The notes: generated by a model from the sequence alone, not told the origin. A stretch of DNA of 64,000 nucleotides from Lutibacter sp. A80 (GCF_022429645.1 NZ_CP092480.1:2090501-2154500); one strand, 5' to 3'. Numbered from the stretch's first letter, positions 41,495-51,123 are shown. A program made the numbers and translations.

Positions 41495-42472
41495 TTATTG
41501 TTTTGTTTTATTTACTTCTTTTAAATCAAATCTTTCGAGATATTCTATGCCATCCTTTTTTACTCTTTGTATGCCCCACTCTATAAGTTTACCTTTTTTG
41601 CTATTGGTAAACGCTTCTGGTCGAAAAGCACCAGGAGCCCAAGGCACATTTTTATTTGTAAAATTATGCGTCTTTTTAAAATTTAACCCGTCTTTAGCAT
41701 ACATAATAGACTTTCGAACATCTTCTGTTCCTTCTTTACCAATCATTGTTGCTACTCCTTTTCCTTGAGGCCAAACAAGTACTTCATGCCCCCCTTTTAC
41801 AACAGGATTGTTTTTATATTTTATATACGGCCCTTCAGGTCTATTGGCTATGGCAACACCCATTTTAGTTTCTCTTGGTGATTTTCCCCACTGACGACCT
41901 TTATAGTACAACCAATATTTACCATCACGAACAATTATACTTGCATCATCTATTCGATGACTATCAAATTTGGTTTTATCAGTACTTGGAATCAAAATTG
42001 GATTGGTAGATAGCTTTACCCATGGGCCATCTGGTGAATTAGAAAAAGCAATTCCTATTCTAGTTTTTGATTTTTCAAGATCTTTAGTTTTATATGGATT
42101 ATTTACCCCCGAATAAAAAAGATAATACTTATCATTAGCTATTAAAATACCTGGTGTAAAACAACCTTCATCATCCCAACTTCCTTCTTTTCCAGGAGGT
42201 AAGGCCTCTCCTTTTTCTGTCCAAGTAAATCCATCTGGTGAAGTTGCATACCAAGTTGCCCACCTTACATTTTCCCCTACTTTCCAGTACCAAACATAAT
42301 ATAATGATCCTACCTTTATAATATCGCTTGGATCACCTCGTTTAATTCCTTCTTCAGGCCCTAATGCTTCAATAGGGGAATATGTTGCCTTTACCGATTT
42401 TAAATTTGATTGAGAAAAAGAACTATTTACCCCCACAAATAACATACTTATTATTACAACAAATATTTTCAT
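41495..42472 (-). CDS. GH117-like propeller hydrolase, secreted
   Basis: About 325 residues. The start at 42472 (MKIFVVIISMLFVGVN) gives a cleaner signal peptide than the frame start at 42505, which lies at the edge of a duplicated fragment. GH117 hallmarks: KRGDPSDIIKVGSLYYVWYW, DDEGCFTPGILIANDKYYLF, FDSHRIDDASIIVRDGKYWL and GHEVLVWPQGKGVA. It is the close relative of the protein at 33398. Expected exo-cleavage of alpha-linked anhydro-L-galactose, L-galactose or L-fucose; the latter is favoured by context. It ends 22 bases before the 852-residue unknown. Confidence 0.76.
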   Translation of the reverse strand: MKIFVVIISMLFVGVNSSFSQSNLKSVKATYSPIEALGPEEGIKRGDPSDIIKVGSLYYVWYWKVGENVRWATWYATSPDGFTWTEKGEALPPGKEGSWDDEGCFTPGILIANDKYYLFYSGVNNPYKTKDLEKSKTRIGIAFSNSPDGPWVKLSTNPILIPSTDKTKFDSHRIDDASIIVRDGKYWLYYKGRQWGKSPRETKMGVAIANRPEGPYIKYKNNPVVKGGHEVLVWPQGKGVATMIGKEGTEDVRKSIMYAKDGLNFKKTHNFTNKNVPWAPGAFRPEAFTNSKKGKLIEWGIQRVKKDGIEYLERFDLKEVNKTKQ

Positions 42473-42505
42473 TCTTACTAATTTTAATAATTTATAAAAA
42501 CGCAT

Positions 42506-42674
42506 TTTTTAATTTTAACGCCATTATTTTCCACGATTTCAATCTGAAGATTTGGAAATTCATATTGTTTTGCCATAACTTTCAATTCTGATTTTTGTAC
42601 ACCAAAACTATCCATTACAAAATTTTTAAAACCAATATTTAATGCTGGTGAGTTTTCTTTAACTCTAAAATTTC
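42506..42674 (-). pseudogene. Decayed copy of the 3' end of the GH141-like gene
   Basis: Positions 42521-42674 align without gaps to 44395-44548 (constant offset 1874) with 13 differences, about 92% identity. That segment encodes about residues 640-690 of the GH141-like protein. Weaker similarity continues to about 42506. No reading frame start exists here, so it is a remnant. It abuts the GH117-like gene on one side and overlaps the end of the SGNH gene on the other. Confidence 0.9.
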
Positions 42675-44066
42675 TCCCCTAATAAGTATTTTTCCCAAGT
42701 ACTCTACAGTTTTATTATATTTTTCGGGAAACTCATTAATATCTGTGAGTTTATTTTTACCTAGGATCTTAATTTTATTAGACTTTTCTTCGGAAATAGA
42801 TATTTTCACATTATGTTTACCTGGCTCAACTTTAATCATAAAATATTGACCTCTATAACGATTATTACAAAATTTATTAAAACGATTTATCAATCGTAAT
42901 TCAGTTACTTCTTTAGACTGTTTAAAAGTGGTAGACTTAAGCCTTTTTAAATAAAGTGGTTTCCCATCCAATTCTATTTTTAGTTGTCCTACCTCTGGCC
43001 CACCAATATCAAATAAACCAAACGAGTTTCCTTCAAAATTAAAAGAAAATGATGCTCCTGGTTTATCTGCTTTAAGTAGATGAGGAAACCAACCAGCAAA
43101 TTGGTTTAAATTGTGGTTACTAGAAGGATCTACGGTTTGCCATTCTCCTTCAAAATCACCAATTTCTTTAGGATCAAACATTTTAGCATCTTCCCAATTA
43201 TCCGAAAACAATGGCGTTGGTAAAAAGTACTCTTTTGTAGTAATATTCTTTTTAAACTGAAGAAAGGCTCTAGCAATGGCTTCTGCATAAAGATTTCCTC
43301 CTGCTTCTAAAGGATGGACTCCATCTTTTGAAAAAATAATCTTATCTTTTGTAAGATCTGGATCCCCTTTCCATATTAATTTCTCTTGTTTTTCTAGATA
43401 CGAAGCTTCTAACCCCATGTGAATGGAAGGAAGGTTATAATGATTAGCTAATAACTCTAACTTACTAATGTGCTTAGGAACCTCTCCTTTTGCATAAACT
43501 TTTGTTAGACCTGTAGATATCGTATAAATAAGACAAATATCTATTTTATCATTATATTTTTTTATTTGGCGTATAATACCTTCCATACCCTCTGCAAAAG
43601 CACCGTTTACAGCAAATTCTATAAAAACTAAATCGGGTTTATATTTTAACAGCTGTTCATATAAACGACACGCCCCTAAATCCGTTCCAGTACCAGAAAC
43701 ACCGGCATTTATTCCTCCTATTTTTACTTTAGGGTACATGCTCTGAATATAGTCTATAGACTGCACACGATATTGATTGTCTGCACGAGTTATACTTCCC
43801 CCAAGGTATCCGATGGTCACCTTTTTGTTCGCTTCTAATTTATTGAAAAAATAAGGCAATCCACCCCTTATCTTAAACTCTTCAGAATTGTCAAAGTTAG
43901 AGGGCTGAATAGGTGGTATGTTTAACTGATTTGGAAAAAAGTATAAAGGACTCGCTCCCGCCTGACTCTCTTCTATTAGGTTTTGTTCTTGCTTTGTTTG
44001 TGCTACTGAATGACCTATTACCAAACAGAGTAATACTACTAAATATTTTTTTATTAAATTTATCAT
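42639..44066 (-). CDS. Secreted SGNH/GDSL-family hydrolase
   Basis: 475 residues with signal peptide (GHSVAQTK). SGNH motifs: S91 in YLGGSITRADN, the block-II glycine around GVSGTGTDLG, N154 in FIEFAVNGA, and D248/H251 in KDGVHPLEAGG. Residues about 285-475 form a beta-rich C-terminal domain, perhaps carbohydrate-binding. Probable acetylesterase on the target glycan. The last dozen residues (KKTHQH end) are read out of frame from a copy of the GH141-like gene's tail, so the native C-terminus was probably altered. The gene lies between two direct repeats. Confidence 0.82.
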   Translation of the reverse strand: MINLIKKYLVVLLCLVIGHSVAQTKQEQNLIEESQAGASPLYFFPNQLNIPPIQPSNFDNSEEFKIRGGLPYFFNKLEANKKVTIGYLGGSITRADNQYRVQSIDYIQSMYPKVKIGGINAGVSGTGTDLGACRLYEQLLKYKPDLVFIEFAVNGAFAEGMEGIIRQIKKYNDKIDICLIYTISTGLTKVYAKGEVPKHISKLELLANHYNLPSIHMGLEASYLEKQEKLIWKGDPDLTKDKIIFSKDGVHPLEAGGNLYAEAIARAFLQFKKNITTKEYFLPTPLFSDNWEDAKMFDPKEIGDFEGEWQTVDPSSNHNLNQFAGWFPHLLKADKPGASFSFNFEGNSFGLFDIGGPEVGQLKIELDGKPLYLKRLKSTTFKQSKEVTELRLINRFNKFCNNRYRGQYFMIKVEPGKHNVKISISEEKSNKIKILGKNKLTDINEFPEKYNKTVEYLGKILIRGEILELKKTHQH

Positions 44067-44243
44067 ACTTATTTATGAACATTAAATTGTACGTGTAATC
44101 TGTACTCCTTTTTTTATACAACTCTATTTTTCTTGCTTCTATATTACCAAATTCATTAAATGAATAATAATACATGTACTCTTAAAACAGTAGAAGCAGT
44201 AATTTTATAATTAAAAATAGCAAACGATTAGATCATTCGTCAA

Positions 44244-46457
44244 TTAAACACTATTAAATAAGTCGATAACGCTACCGAAAACGTTTTTATTTATCGAGAG
44301 CGTTTTCGGTGTCTTTAAAACAATTACACCATCTAGACTATGTGTTCCATAAGACGATTGTTCTTCAACTGTTTCAATTTCTTTAAGTGTAACTCCATTA
44401 TTTTCCTCAGCTTCAATCTGAAGATTTGGAAATTCTGGTTGTTTTGCCATAGCTTTCAATTCTGGTTTTTGTACACCAAAACTATCCATTACAAAATTTT
44501 CAAAACCAATCTTTAATGCTGGTGAGTTCTCTTTAACTCTAAAATCTCCATTTACAGGATTTATAAACATAGGATTTCCATATACACTATGTACATCTGT
44601 TTTATTTCTTTGAGCTTTTAATAAAGCTATTTTACTAGGAAATAAATTATAATCTACCTCTTTTCCCCACCCTTTAAGTCGAATATCGGCATATTTCTTC
44701 ATTACAATATTATTGGTAAAAACATCTTCGCTATTCAAAAACCAAACATGAGGATGAAAAGTATTATTTACCATAATATTATTTTTAACGGATCTATAAT
44801 ATCCTTCACGTAATTTTATTCCCCTATTTAAACATAAATTATTATAAATTTCATAATTAGAAGAACCATCATCTAAGTCAATATCCCAACCATGGTCGCA
44901 TTTAAATCTATTATTTCTAATAATGGTAGTATGCATAGCGTCCCACAATGGCATTGTAGGGTTTTGTTTTACTAAATTAGCTGTTAGCTCTCTTTTATGA
45001 TACCAAAAACGATCTCGTCCCCAAGAATTAAAAGACCCGTGATCACTTGTTTCTAACACCGTATTAAATACATCGTTATATTCAATTAAATGTCCTCCCC
45101 AAGTACCCTCACTAATATTTATACCTGCGCGAGGCACATTGTAAATACTATTGTTTTTTACATGAATTTTCATTGCCATAGAAATTTGCACACCAGCCAC
45201 CTGTTTTTCTACACGACCAATTTTATGTATTAAATTATTTTCTACACTACAATTAGAAGGATATAATTCGTTTTTTGGACCTACAATTGTATCCATATCT
45301 TCTATAGCCACAGATTGAAAATATTGAAATGAAGGCGAACGAACTGCTGAAGAATCCCCTACAAATGATACTGCAGATGCTCCACAATTATAGATATGGT
45401 TCCCTGCAATTTTTGTATTTCTATTATACCCACTTACAAAAATAACATTACCTCCAAGATTTGTAAATTCACAATCTTTAATAGTTATATTTTTTGTTAC
45501 ATCCAATACTAATGCTCCTCCTCTATAAATAGTCCAATCACTTCGTAAAAGAGGTTCGTATGGTTCCATAAAAGTTCGTGAAGCGTGTTCAAATTTAACT
45601 CCTGATATATTTATATTTTTAACAGGATTTTCCAAACTACCTTTAATTTCTATTAAGTGTTTTAATACAGTTACCTCAATTTTTGCCTTATTAAAATCTA
45701 TATTATCATCTTTCCAAAGATATAGTTTATTGCTTTCTTTATCTAAATACCATTCTTTATCACTATCTAATTCCTCAAAAATATTTTCAACCATTCTATA
45801 CTTTGGATGCATTTCTGATGGACGATTATTTTGATGACCTCCTATTAAATTTAATTTACCATTCTTATTTACAGAAGTAATTTGGTAATGAAAACCTCCC
45901 CAACGCCCTTTATGTAAAGCATGCACAAAACCACCTTTAGGATTATGCCATTTAACAACACGTTCTTTATCAATTGCATCTACTGCTGAACCTTGCCAAT
46001 AACCTCCATTTTCTTTGTAATTTGGATACCTTGCTAAAATTTGCTTTTGGCCATTTATAAATAATTGATCAAATTTTAAAGTATCATTTACAGTAGTAAC
46101 CATTATGTTTTCTGTAAAAGGCTCCCATTTAGTATCAATAATTTTAGAACCCTTGATAGTTACTTTATCTACACCTTCACCTATAATTGAAATATTATTT
46201 AATTCTGGTGTTATAAGCAACGTTTCAGTTAAATGATAATCGCCCTCTAAAAGATGTACTCTAATATTCTGGTGCTCGCTTCTTTTAATTAATTGAGCAT
46301 TATTTAATGCTTTTTCTATAGTTTTAAAAGGGTTATTTTTCGTTCCATTATTCATATTATTTCCTTTCGGACTAACATAAATATCAATTGTCTCGTTTTT
46401 ACAGCTGTAACAAACAATAACAAATAAAAATATTAAGAGAACACCTACTTTTTTCAT
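44244..46457 (-). CDS. GH141-like right-handed beta-helix glycoside hydrolase, lipoprotein
   Basis: 737 residues, lipobox C19 (IVCYSCKN). N-terminal DIYVSPKGNNMNNGTKNNPF is the usual opening of parallel beta-helix enzymes. The helix coils show repeated NIxIxxCxF/NxI patterns. Asp-rich clefts TSDHGSFNSWGRDRFW (D472, D482) and CDHGWDIDLDDGSSNY (D521-D530) resemble the active-site region of GH141, whose known members include alpha-L-fucosidase and xylanase activities. Given GH95 and fucI nearby, fucosidase or fucanase activity is likely. The C-terminal 45 residues look like the first half of a PDZ domain that stops abruptly, suggesting truncation. Confidence 0.72.
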   Translation of the reverse strand: MKKVGVLLIFLFVIVCYSCKNETIDIYVSPKGNNMNNGTKNNPFKTIEKALNNAQLIKRSEHQNIRVHLLEGDYHLTETLLITPELNNISIIGEGVDKVTIKGSKIIDTKWEPFTENIMVTTVNDTLKFDQLFINGQKQILARYPNYKENGGYWQGSAVDAIDKERVVKWHNPKGGFVHALHKGRWGGFHYQITSVNKNGKLNLIGGHQNNRPSEMHPKYRMVENIFEELDSDKEWYLDKESNKLYLWKDDNIDFNKAKIEVTVLKHLIEIKGSLENPVKNINISGVKFEHASRTFMEPYEPLLRSDWTIYRGGALVLDVTKNITIKDCEFTNLGGNVIFVSGYNRNTKIAGNHIYNCGASAVSFVGDSSAVRSPSFQYFQSVAIEDMDTIVGPKNELYPSNCSVENNLIHKIGRVEKQVAGVQISMAMKIHVKNNSIYNVPRAGINISEGTWGGHLIEYNDVFNTVLETSDHGSFNSWGRDRFWYHKRELTANLVKQNPTMPLWDAMHTTIIRNNRFKCDHGWDIDLDDGSSNYEIYNNLCLNRGIKLREGYYRSVKNNIMVNNTFHPHVWFLNSEDVFTNNIVMKKYADIRLKGWGKEVDYNLFPSKIALLKAQRNKTDVHSVYGNPMFINPVNGDFRVKENSPALKIGFENFVMDSFGVQKPELKAMAKQPEFPNLQIEAEENNGVTLKEIETVEEQSSYGTHSLDGVIVLKTPKTLSINKNVFGSVIDLFNSV
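44274..44310. repeat. Perfect inverted repeat inside the 3' end of the GH141-like gene
   Basis: ACCGAAAACG (44274-44283) and CGTTTTCGGT (44301-44310) form a 10-base-pair stem with a 17-base loop. It lies within the last codons before the stop. No T-run follows on either strand, so it is not a typical terminator. It may mark a recombination junction. Confidence 0.6.
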
Positions 46458-46500
46458 TTTAACTTATTTAAAACCTAACAATATTTCAGTTACAATACTC

Positions 46501-47931
46501 CTACTCTTTCGACAATACTTCTTTCATTTTTACTGGGTTTGAATACAATACAGGTTTATTTTGCATTAATCTTTTATGAATATGAGAAGTTACATCCATC
46601 CAACTACGTTCTTCAACCCATAATGGATTCATCATTTTAGATTCCCAGTTTATTAATTCATTTTGCAATAACTCAAATTCTTTAGGATGTGAAACTTCAA
46701 GGTTTGTAGTTTCACCTATATCATCTTTTAAATTATACAATGTAGCTCCATAATTTTGTAGTCTAACCATTTTATAATCTCCTACTCTAGCCCCAGCTTC
46801 TTCTAATTTTCTCCAGAACAATTTACTATGTGGATTTCCTTTTTGTTCACCTTGCAAATAAGGTAATAAGTTAACGCCGTCTAAAACTAAATCATCTTCT
46901 TTTTTAATATTTGCTGCTGCTAAAGAAGTGGTAAAAATATCTAGTGATGAAGACAAACCGTTAAACTTTTGACCTCCTTTAATAACTTTTGGCCAGCTAA
47001 CAATAAAAGGCACTCGGTGTCCACCTTCAAATTTATTTCCTTTCCATCCTTTTAACACACCTCCACTTGAAGTATTATTAGCTGCACCTCCATTGTCACT
47101 TAAAAAGTAAACTAATGTGTTTTCTTCCAGATTTAAATCTTTTAATTTTTGTTGAAGTTTTCCAATGTTTTCATCCAAAGACCAGGTCATTGCTGCTAAC
47201 TTTTGTCTTGAATGATTTTTGTATTTTTCTAAATGTTCTTCCTTAGCCTCCATTGGTGTATGTACTGCATTATATGCTAAATACATAAAAAATGGTTGAT
47301 CTTTATTTTGTTCAATATATTTTACAGATTGATCTCCTAAAACATCAGTCATATACCCATCAAACTCAATACGCTCACCATTATGCTGTAGCATATTATA
47401 TTTTGAAGGATTTTCGAGTGGAAAATAAGATCTACTACCAGTTTCAAAGCCAAAAAACTCGTCAAAACCTCTTTGGTTTGGGTGATCGGTTTTATCTTTT
47501 CCTAAATGCCATTTACCCAAAGCAATTGTTTTATATCCATTAGCTTTAAATACATCAGCCATTGTTACAACATCGTCTGAAAGTCCTATATCACCTGACT
47601 CTCCATAACCTGTATTATTAGCCTCAAAACCAAAACGTTGTTGATATTTACCAGTAATTAAACCAGCCCTAGAAGGTGCACAAACCGTAGCACTTACATG
47701 TGCATCCGTAAAAACAACTCCATTTTTAGCCAATTTATCTATATTAGGAGTCTCTAAATCTTCACAACCCATAAATCCAAAATCTGCATAACCAGCATCA
47801 TCTAAAAGTATAACAATTACGTTTGGTTGCTCTAATTTATTTACAGAACTAACTTCATTATTCTTTTTACAAGAAAGCATTATAAAAAAGGTTAATATTA
47901 ACAAACTAAAAACCTTAATATTGCTTTTCAT
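46501..47931 (-). CDS. S1-family sulfatase, lipoprotein
   Basis: About 476 residues from MKSNIKVFSL (47931), which gives a good lipoprotein signal (FIMLSCKK); the longer start at 47958 adds nine residues. The formylglycine motif TVCAPSRAGLITG is intact (Cys at 93 counting from the longer start). Metal ligands appear in ILLDDAGYADFG and FLSDNGGAANN, and GKWHLGKDKTDHP is the usual lysine/histidine motif. It removes sulfate esters and needs a formylglycine-generating enzyme that is not in the window. The gene is 15 bases from the next sulfatase gene. Confidence 0.93.
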   Translation of the reverse strand: MKSNIKVFSLLILTFFIMLSCKKNNEVSSVNKLEQPNVIVILLDDAGYADFGFMGCEDLETPNIDKLAKNGVVFTDAHVSATVCAPSRAGLITGKYQQRFGFEANNTGYGESGDIGLSDDVVTMADVFKANGYKTIALGKWHLGKDKTDHPNQRGFDEFFGFETGSRSYFPLENPSKYNMLQHNGERIEFDGYMTDVLGDQSVKYIEQNKDQPFFMYLAYNAVHTPMEAKEEHLEKYKNHSRQKLAAMTWSLDENIGKLQQKLKDLNLEENTLVYFLSDNGGAANNTSSGGVLKGWKGNKFEGGHRVPFIVSWPKVIKGGQKFNGLSSSLDIFTTSLAAANIKKEDDLVLDGVNLLPYLQGEQKGNPHSKLFWRKLEEAGARVGDYKMVRLQNYGATLYNLKDDIGETTNLEVSHPKEFELLQNELINWESKMMNPLWVEERSWMDVTSHIHKRLMQNKPVLYSNPVKMKEVLSKE

Positions 47932-47973
47932 TTTCTTGAATATTAAATTATTTATCAAAACTTAATTTTTATA

Positions 47974-49614
47974 TTATTCGCTTTTATTTAATTCACTACC
48001 CCACCAATCTTTATTAGGCTTCCAATCTGGTGAAAGCATTTTTTTACGTTGTTTTTCTTGTCTAGGTAATGTTACATTTTTTTGTTTATCTAACCATTTT
48101 TCACGAGCTGCTTTATCCCATTCAGGATCTACCTCAGCATAATGCGTGTCCATAGTTTCTAACCAATCTAAAAGTTGTGTTTTCATTTGGTTTGCAATTT
48201 CTGGGTTACTTTCGGCAAGGTTATTACGCTCTCCTAGGTCAGTTTCTAAATTGTATAATTCAGCATGAAGGTCTTCCCAATAATAAATAAGTTTCCATTT
48301 CCCTTTTCTAATAATAGAACTTGGTTCTCCACCTTGATTTCCATAATGAGGGTAATGCCAATACAATGGTCTCTCATCAATTTCTTCTCCTAATAAAAGA
48401 GGTTTTAAACTTACTCCATCTTTATGAGCTTCTGGTTTTAAAGGCAAGCCAGACAAGTCTAATAATGTTGGAAATAAATCTACTCCTGAAACAGGAACAT
48501 TAATACTTGCTCCATCTTGCTTTATCCAAGGAATATCAATAAAATAAGGAATTCTGATACCACCTTCCCATTGGTAACCTTTTCCGCCTCTTAAAGTAAG
48601 TTGGTTTGTAGAAAAGTTATCTCCAGAAGTTACACCGCCATTGTCTGAAGTAAAAACAATAATGGTATTTTTATCTAAACCTAAATCTTTTAAAGTTTTC
48701 ATTACAGTTCCAATAGCATCATCTACATGCTCAATTAAACCAGCATATACCGGATTGTCTTGATATTTTCTAGCAGGAAGCACACGTTCCATCTCAAACC
48801 CTTCCTCTTGAATTCCCATCTTTTCTGCTTTATCTCTATACTTTGTCCATTTTTCTTTAGTAGTTTGTATTCCACTATGAACGGCATAAAAAGAAAGGTA
48901 TGCAAGAAAATGATTATCCTTGTTTTCTTTTATAAACTTACTAGTTTCTTGAGCTAATTTCATTGATAAATTCAACCCTTTTTCTTCTGGTAAATTTGGT
49001 AAATATGGGTTTTTAAAAGGTGAAAAATATCCTCCATTTGGACCACCAGCGTTGTATCCTCCAATATTAACATCAAAACCATGGTCTGTTGGTAATGATC
49101 TTTGTTCTTTACCCCCTAAATGCCACTTACCTGCAAAAAAAGTTGCATAGCCTTGTTCTTTAAAAGCTTCTGGTAGTGTAATAGAACTAGAGTCTAAATG
49201 ATGTTTATATTCTGGTGGTAATAATTTGGTATAACGTTTACGTTGTTTCCACGATTGCCCACTATTTCTTTTTCCTTCAAATTGAGTAATCCCATGTCTG
49301 GCTGGGTATTGACCTGTCATTAAACTTGCTCTTGATGGACTACAAACCGTACAAGCTGCATATCCATCTGTAAAAATTGTTCCAGATTCTGCAATTTTAT
49401 CGATGTTTGGTGTTTCGTAATACGAGCTTCCCATTATACTCAAATCTGCATAGCCTAAATCATCTACCAAAATAAATAAGATATTAGGTTTTTCAGGTAT
49501 TTTAGTTTCCGATACATCAACAGCTTTAGAGTTAGAATTACAAGCCATTAAAGAGCTTATTAGTAACAATAAAATTGTTTTTTGAAATATGAAATTAATA
49601 TTAAGGTATTTCAT
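47974..49614 (-). CDS. S1-family sulfatase, lipoprotein
   Basis: 546 residues, lipobox C25 (SSLMACNS). Formylglycine cysteine C91 in CTVCSPSRASLMTGQYPARHG. Metal/active-site motifs FILVDDLGYADL, FFAGKWHLGGKEQ and VFTSDNGGVTSG. The C-terminal tail (WDKAAREKWLDKQ, KPNKDWWGSELNK) is longer than in the other four copies, hinting at a different subfamily and sulfate position. It pairs with the 46501 gene in a tight tandem (15 bases). Confidence 0.93.
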   Translation of the reverse strand: MKYLNINFIFQKTILLLLISSLMACNSNSKAVDVSETKIPEKPNILFILVDDLGYADLSIMGSSYYETPNIDKIAESGTIFTDGYAACTVCSPSRASLMTGQYPARHGITQFEGKRNSGQSWKQRKRYTKLLPPEYKHHLDSSSITLPEAFKEQGYATFFAGKWHLGGKEQRSLPTDHGFDVNIGGYNAGGPNGGYFSPFKNPYLPNLPEEKGLNLSMKLAQETSKFIKENKDNHFLAYLSFYAVHSGIQTTKEKWTKYRDKAEKMGIQEEGFEMERVLPARKYQDNPVYAGLIEHVDDAIGTVMKTLKDLGLDKNTIIVFTSDNGGVTSGDNFSTNQLTLRGGKGYQWEGGIRIPYFIDIPWIKQDGASINVPVSGVDLFPTLLDLSGLPLKPEAHKDGVSLKPLLLGEEIDERPLYWHYPHYGNQGGEPSSIIRKGKWKLIYYWEDLHAELYNLETDLGERNNLAESNPEIANQMKTQLLDWLETMDTHYAEVDPEWDKAAREKWLDKQKNVTLPRQEKQRKKMLSPDWKPNKDWWGSELNKSE

Positions 49615-49716
49615 TTATTAAAAGTTTAAAATATTGTTTTCTATTTAGTAGACTATTTATATACAGACTTTATTGCCATTGCATAACAACTTACAAATGC
49701 ATAAATCTTTATTAAT

Positions 49717-51123
49717 TTACTGAGCATAAAGCACTTCATCCCAATTATCTGTTCTAAAAGGTAATGCTGGCAAGCCTTGTTTGTTGTACAATGTTCCGTT
49801 GGCATTATTAGCCCAAATATATCTTGCTGCAACCGGTTTTTTTACTTTAGAAGAACTTAAAATAATTGTATTTCCGTCTTGTTTTACTTGTGCCTTGTGA
49901 AATGTTTTATTTTCTCCAGCAATATAAAATGAAGGTATTCCACCCATATTACCTCCTGCTGAATGTAATTTAGAACCTGGTGTTTCAAAATCAATAACTA
50001 AAGTTTCTCCTTCAGTTTTATAAGATTTTAAAGAAGGCCCTGCATACACAATATAACTTTTACCGTATGTTTTATTTAAAGCTATTAAACTTAATCTACG
50101 ACTAACTTCTTTTTTTTGAGGTGGATGAATGTCATAAATAGCACCAATATCTTGAGTCCCAGCAACACCAGTATTTGGTAGTTTTAAAGCTTCTAATTGT
50201 GCTTCTACTATTTGTGGCACAGCAAATTTATCTGAATAATTATAAGGTGCTATTTGTACAAAATAAAAAGGGAAATTACCAATATCCCATTGTGCTCTCC
50301 AACTAGATATCATATTTGGGAAAAGTGTTTTATACTCTTTCCAATTTTTAGCATTAGATTCTCCTTGATACCAAATTGCACCTTTAATTCTGTAATTGAT
50401 TAAGGGTGAAATCATACCGTTATACAGGTTGGAAAATTTATTTTGAGCAGCTTTTTCTAAAGTTGTTTTTTCAACACCTTCTTTAGGAGTCCAAGGTTCA
50501 ACTCTAGTTCCACCCCAGGCAGACTGGATTAAACCAACAGGGATTTTTAAATTATCCGACAACTGTTTTCCATAAAAATAACCAACCGCCGAAAAATTTA
50601 AAACTGTTTCTGGCGTACACTCAACCCATTCACCTTCACAATCTTCCAATGGAGTAGTTGATTTTTTCTTTTGAACCAAGAACATACGTATATTAGAATT
50701 ATTTGCTTTTTGTGATTCTTCCCAAAAATTTACAATCGGTTTTTGATTGTTACGAAAACCTAATTGCCTTTCCATGTTAGATTGCCCAGAACACAACCAA
50801 ACTTCTCCAAATAAAATATTATTTACAGTTAGCTTTGTTGAACCGCTTATTTTTAAATTACCCTTTTTTCCAGCTTTTGGTGTAGAGATTAACAACTGCC
50901 ATTTCCCAGATTCATTAGTAGTTGTTTTTACTGATTTTGTCCAAGAAGGATTCACAATTACACTTTGTCCTGGCGTATCCCAACCCCAAATTTTCACATC
51001 TGTAGCTTGTTGTAAAAGCATATTATCCGATAAAATTGATGGTAATTTAGTTTGAGCAATCAACGTTTGAAAACCAACAAATAAAGTGAAAAAAAATACA
51101 ATTTTAATTATTAAATGTTTCAT
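49717..51123 (-). CDS. SASA-family acetylesterase (second copy)
   Basis: 468 residues with signal peptide (FQTLIAQTK). Same plan as the 36005 protein: LPSILSDNMLLQQ opening, Ig-like insert, S115 in VWLCSGQSNMERQ, GAIWYQGESNAKNW, and DIHPPQKKEVSRRL. It is about 60 residues shorter and clearly divergent, so it may act on another position or residue. It lies between sulfatase genes, which fits stepwise removal of sulfate and acetyl groups. Confidence 0.86.
   Translation of the reverse strand: MKHLIIKIVFFFTLFVGFQTLIAQTKLPSILSDNMLLQQATDVKIWGWDTPGQSVIVNPSWTKSVKTTTNESGKWQLLISTPKAGKKGNLKISGSTKLTVNNILFGEVWLCSGQSNMERQLGFRNNQKPIVNFWEESQKANNSNIRMFLVQKKKSTTPLEDCEGEWVECTPETVLNFSAVGYFYGKQLSDNLKIPVGLIQSAWGGTRVEPWTPKEGVEKTTLEKAAQNKFSNLYNGMISPLINYRIKGAIWYQGESNAKNWKEYKTLFPNMISSWRAQWDIGNFPFYFVQIAPYNYSDKFAVPQIVEAQLEALKLPNTGVAGTQDIGAIYDIHPPQKKEVSRRLSLIALNKTYGKSYIVYAGPSLKSYKTEGETLVIDFETPGSKLHSAGGNMGGIPSFYIAGENKTFHKAQVKQDGNTIILSSSKVKKPVAARYIWANNANGTLYNKQGLPALPFRTDNWDEVLYAQ

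Noticed and set aside
43897-44175. A 92-residue minus-strand frame overlapping the SGNH gene start
   Set aside because: Its second half is the SGNH gene in another frame. Only the first third is outside and may be a PDZ remnant; it is not a gene.
44274-44310. The CGAAAACG/CGTTTTCG repeat as a LacI-type operator
   Set aside because: The half-sites are 17 bases apart and lie within coding sequence, unlike a typical LacI operator; kept only as an inverted repeat.
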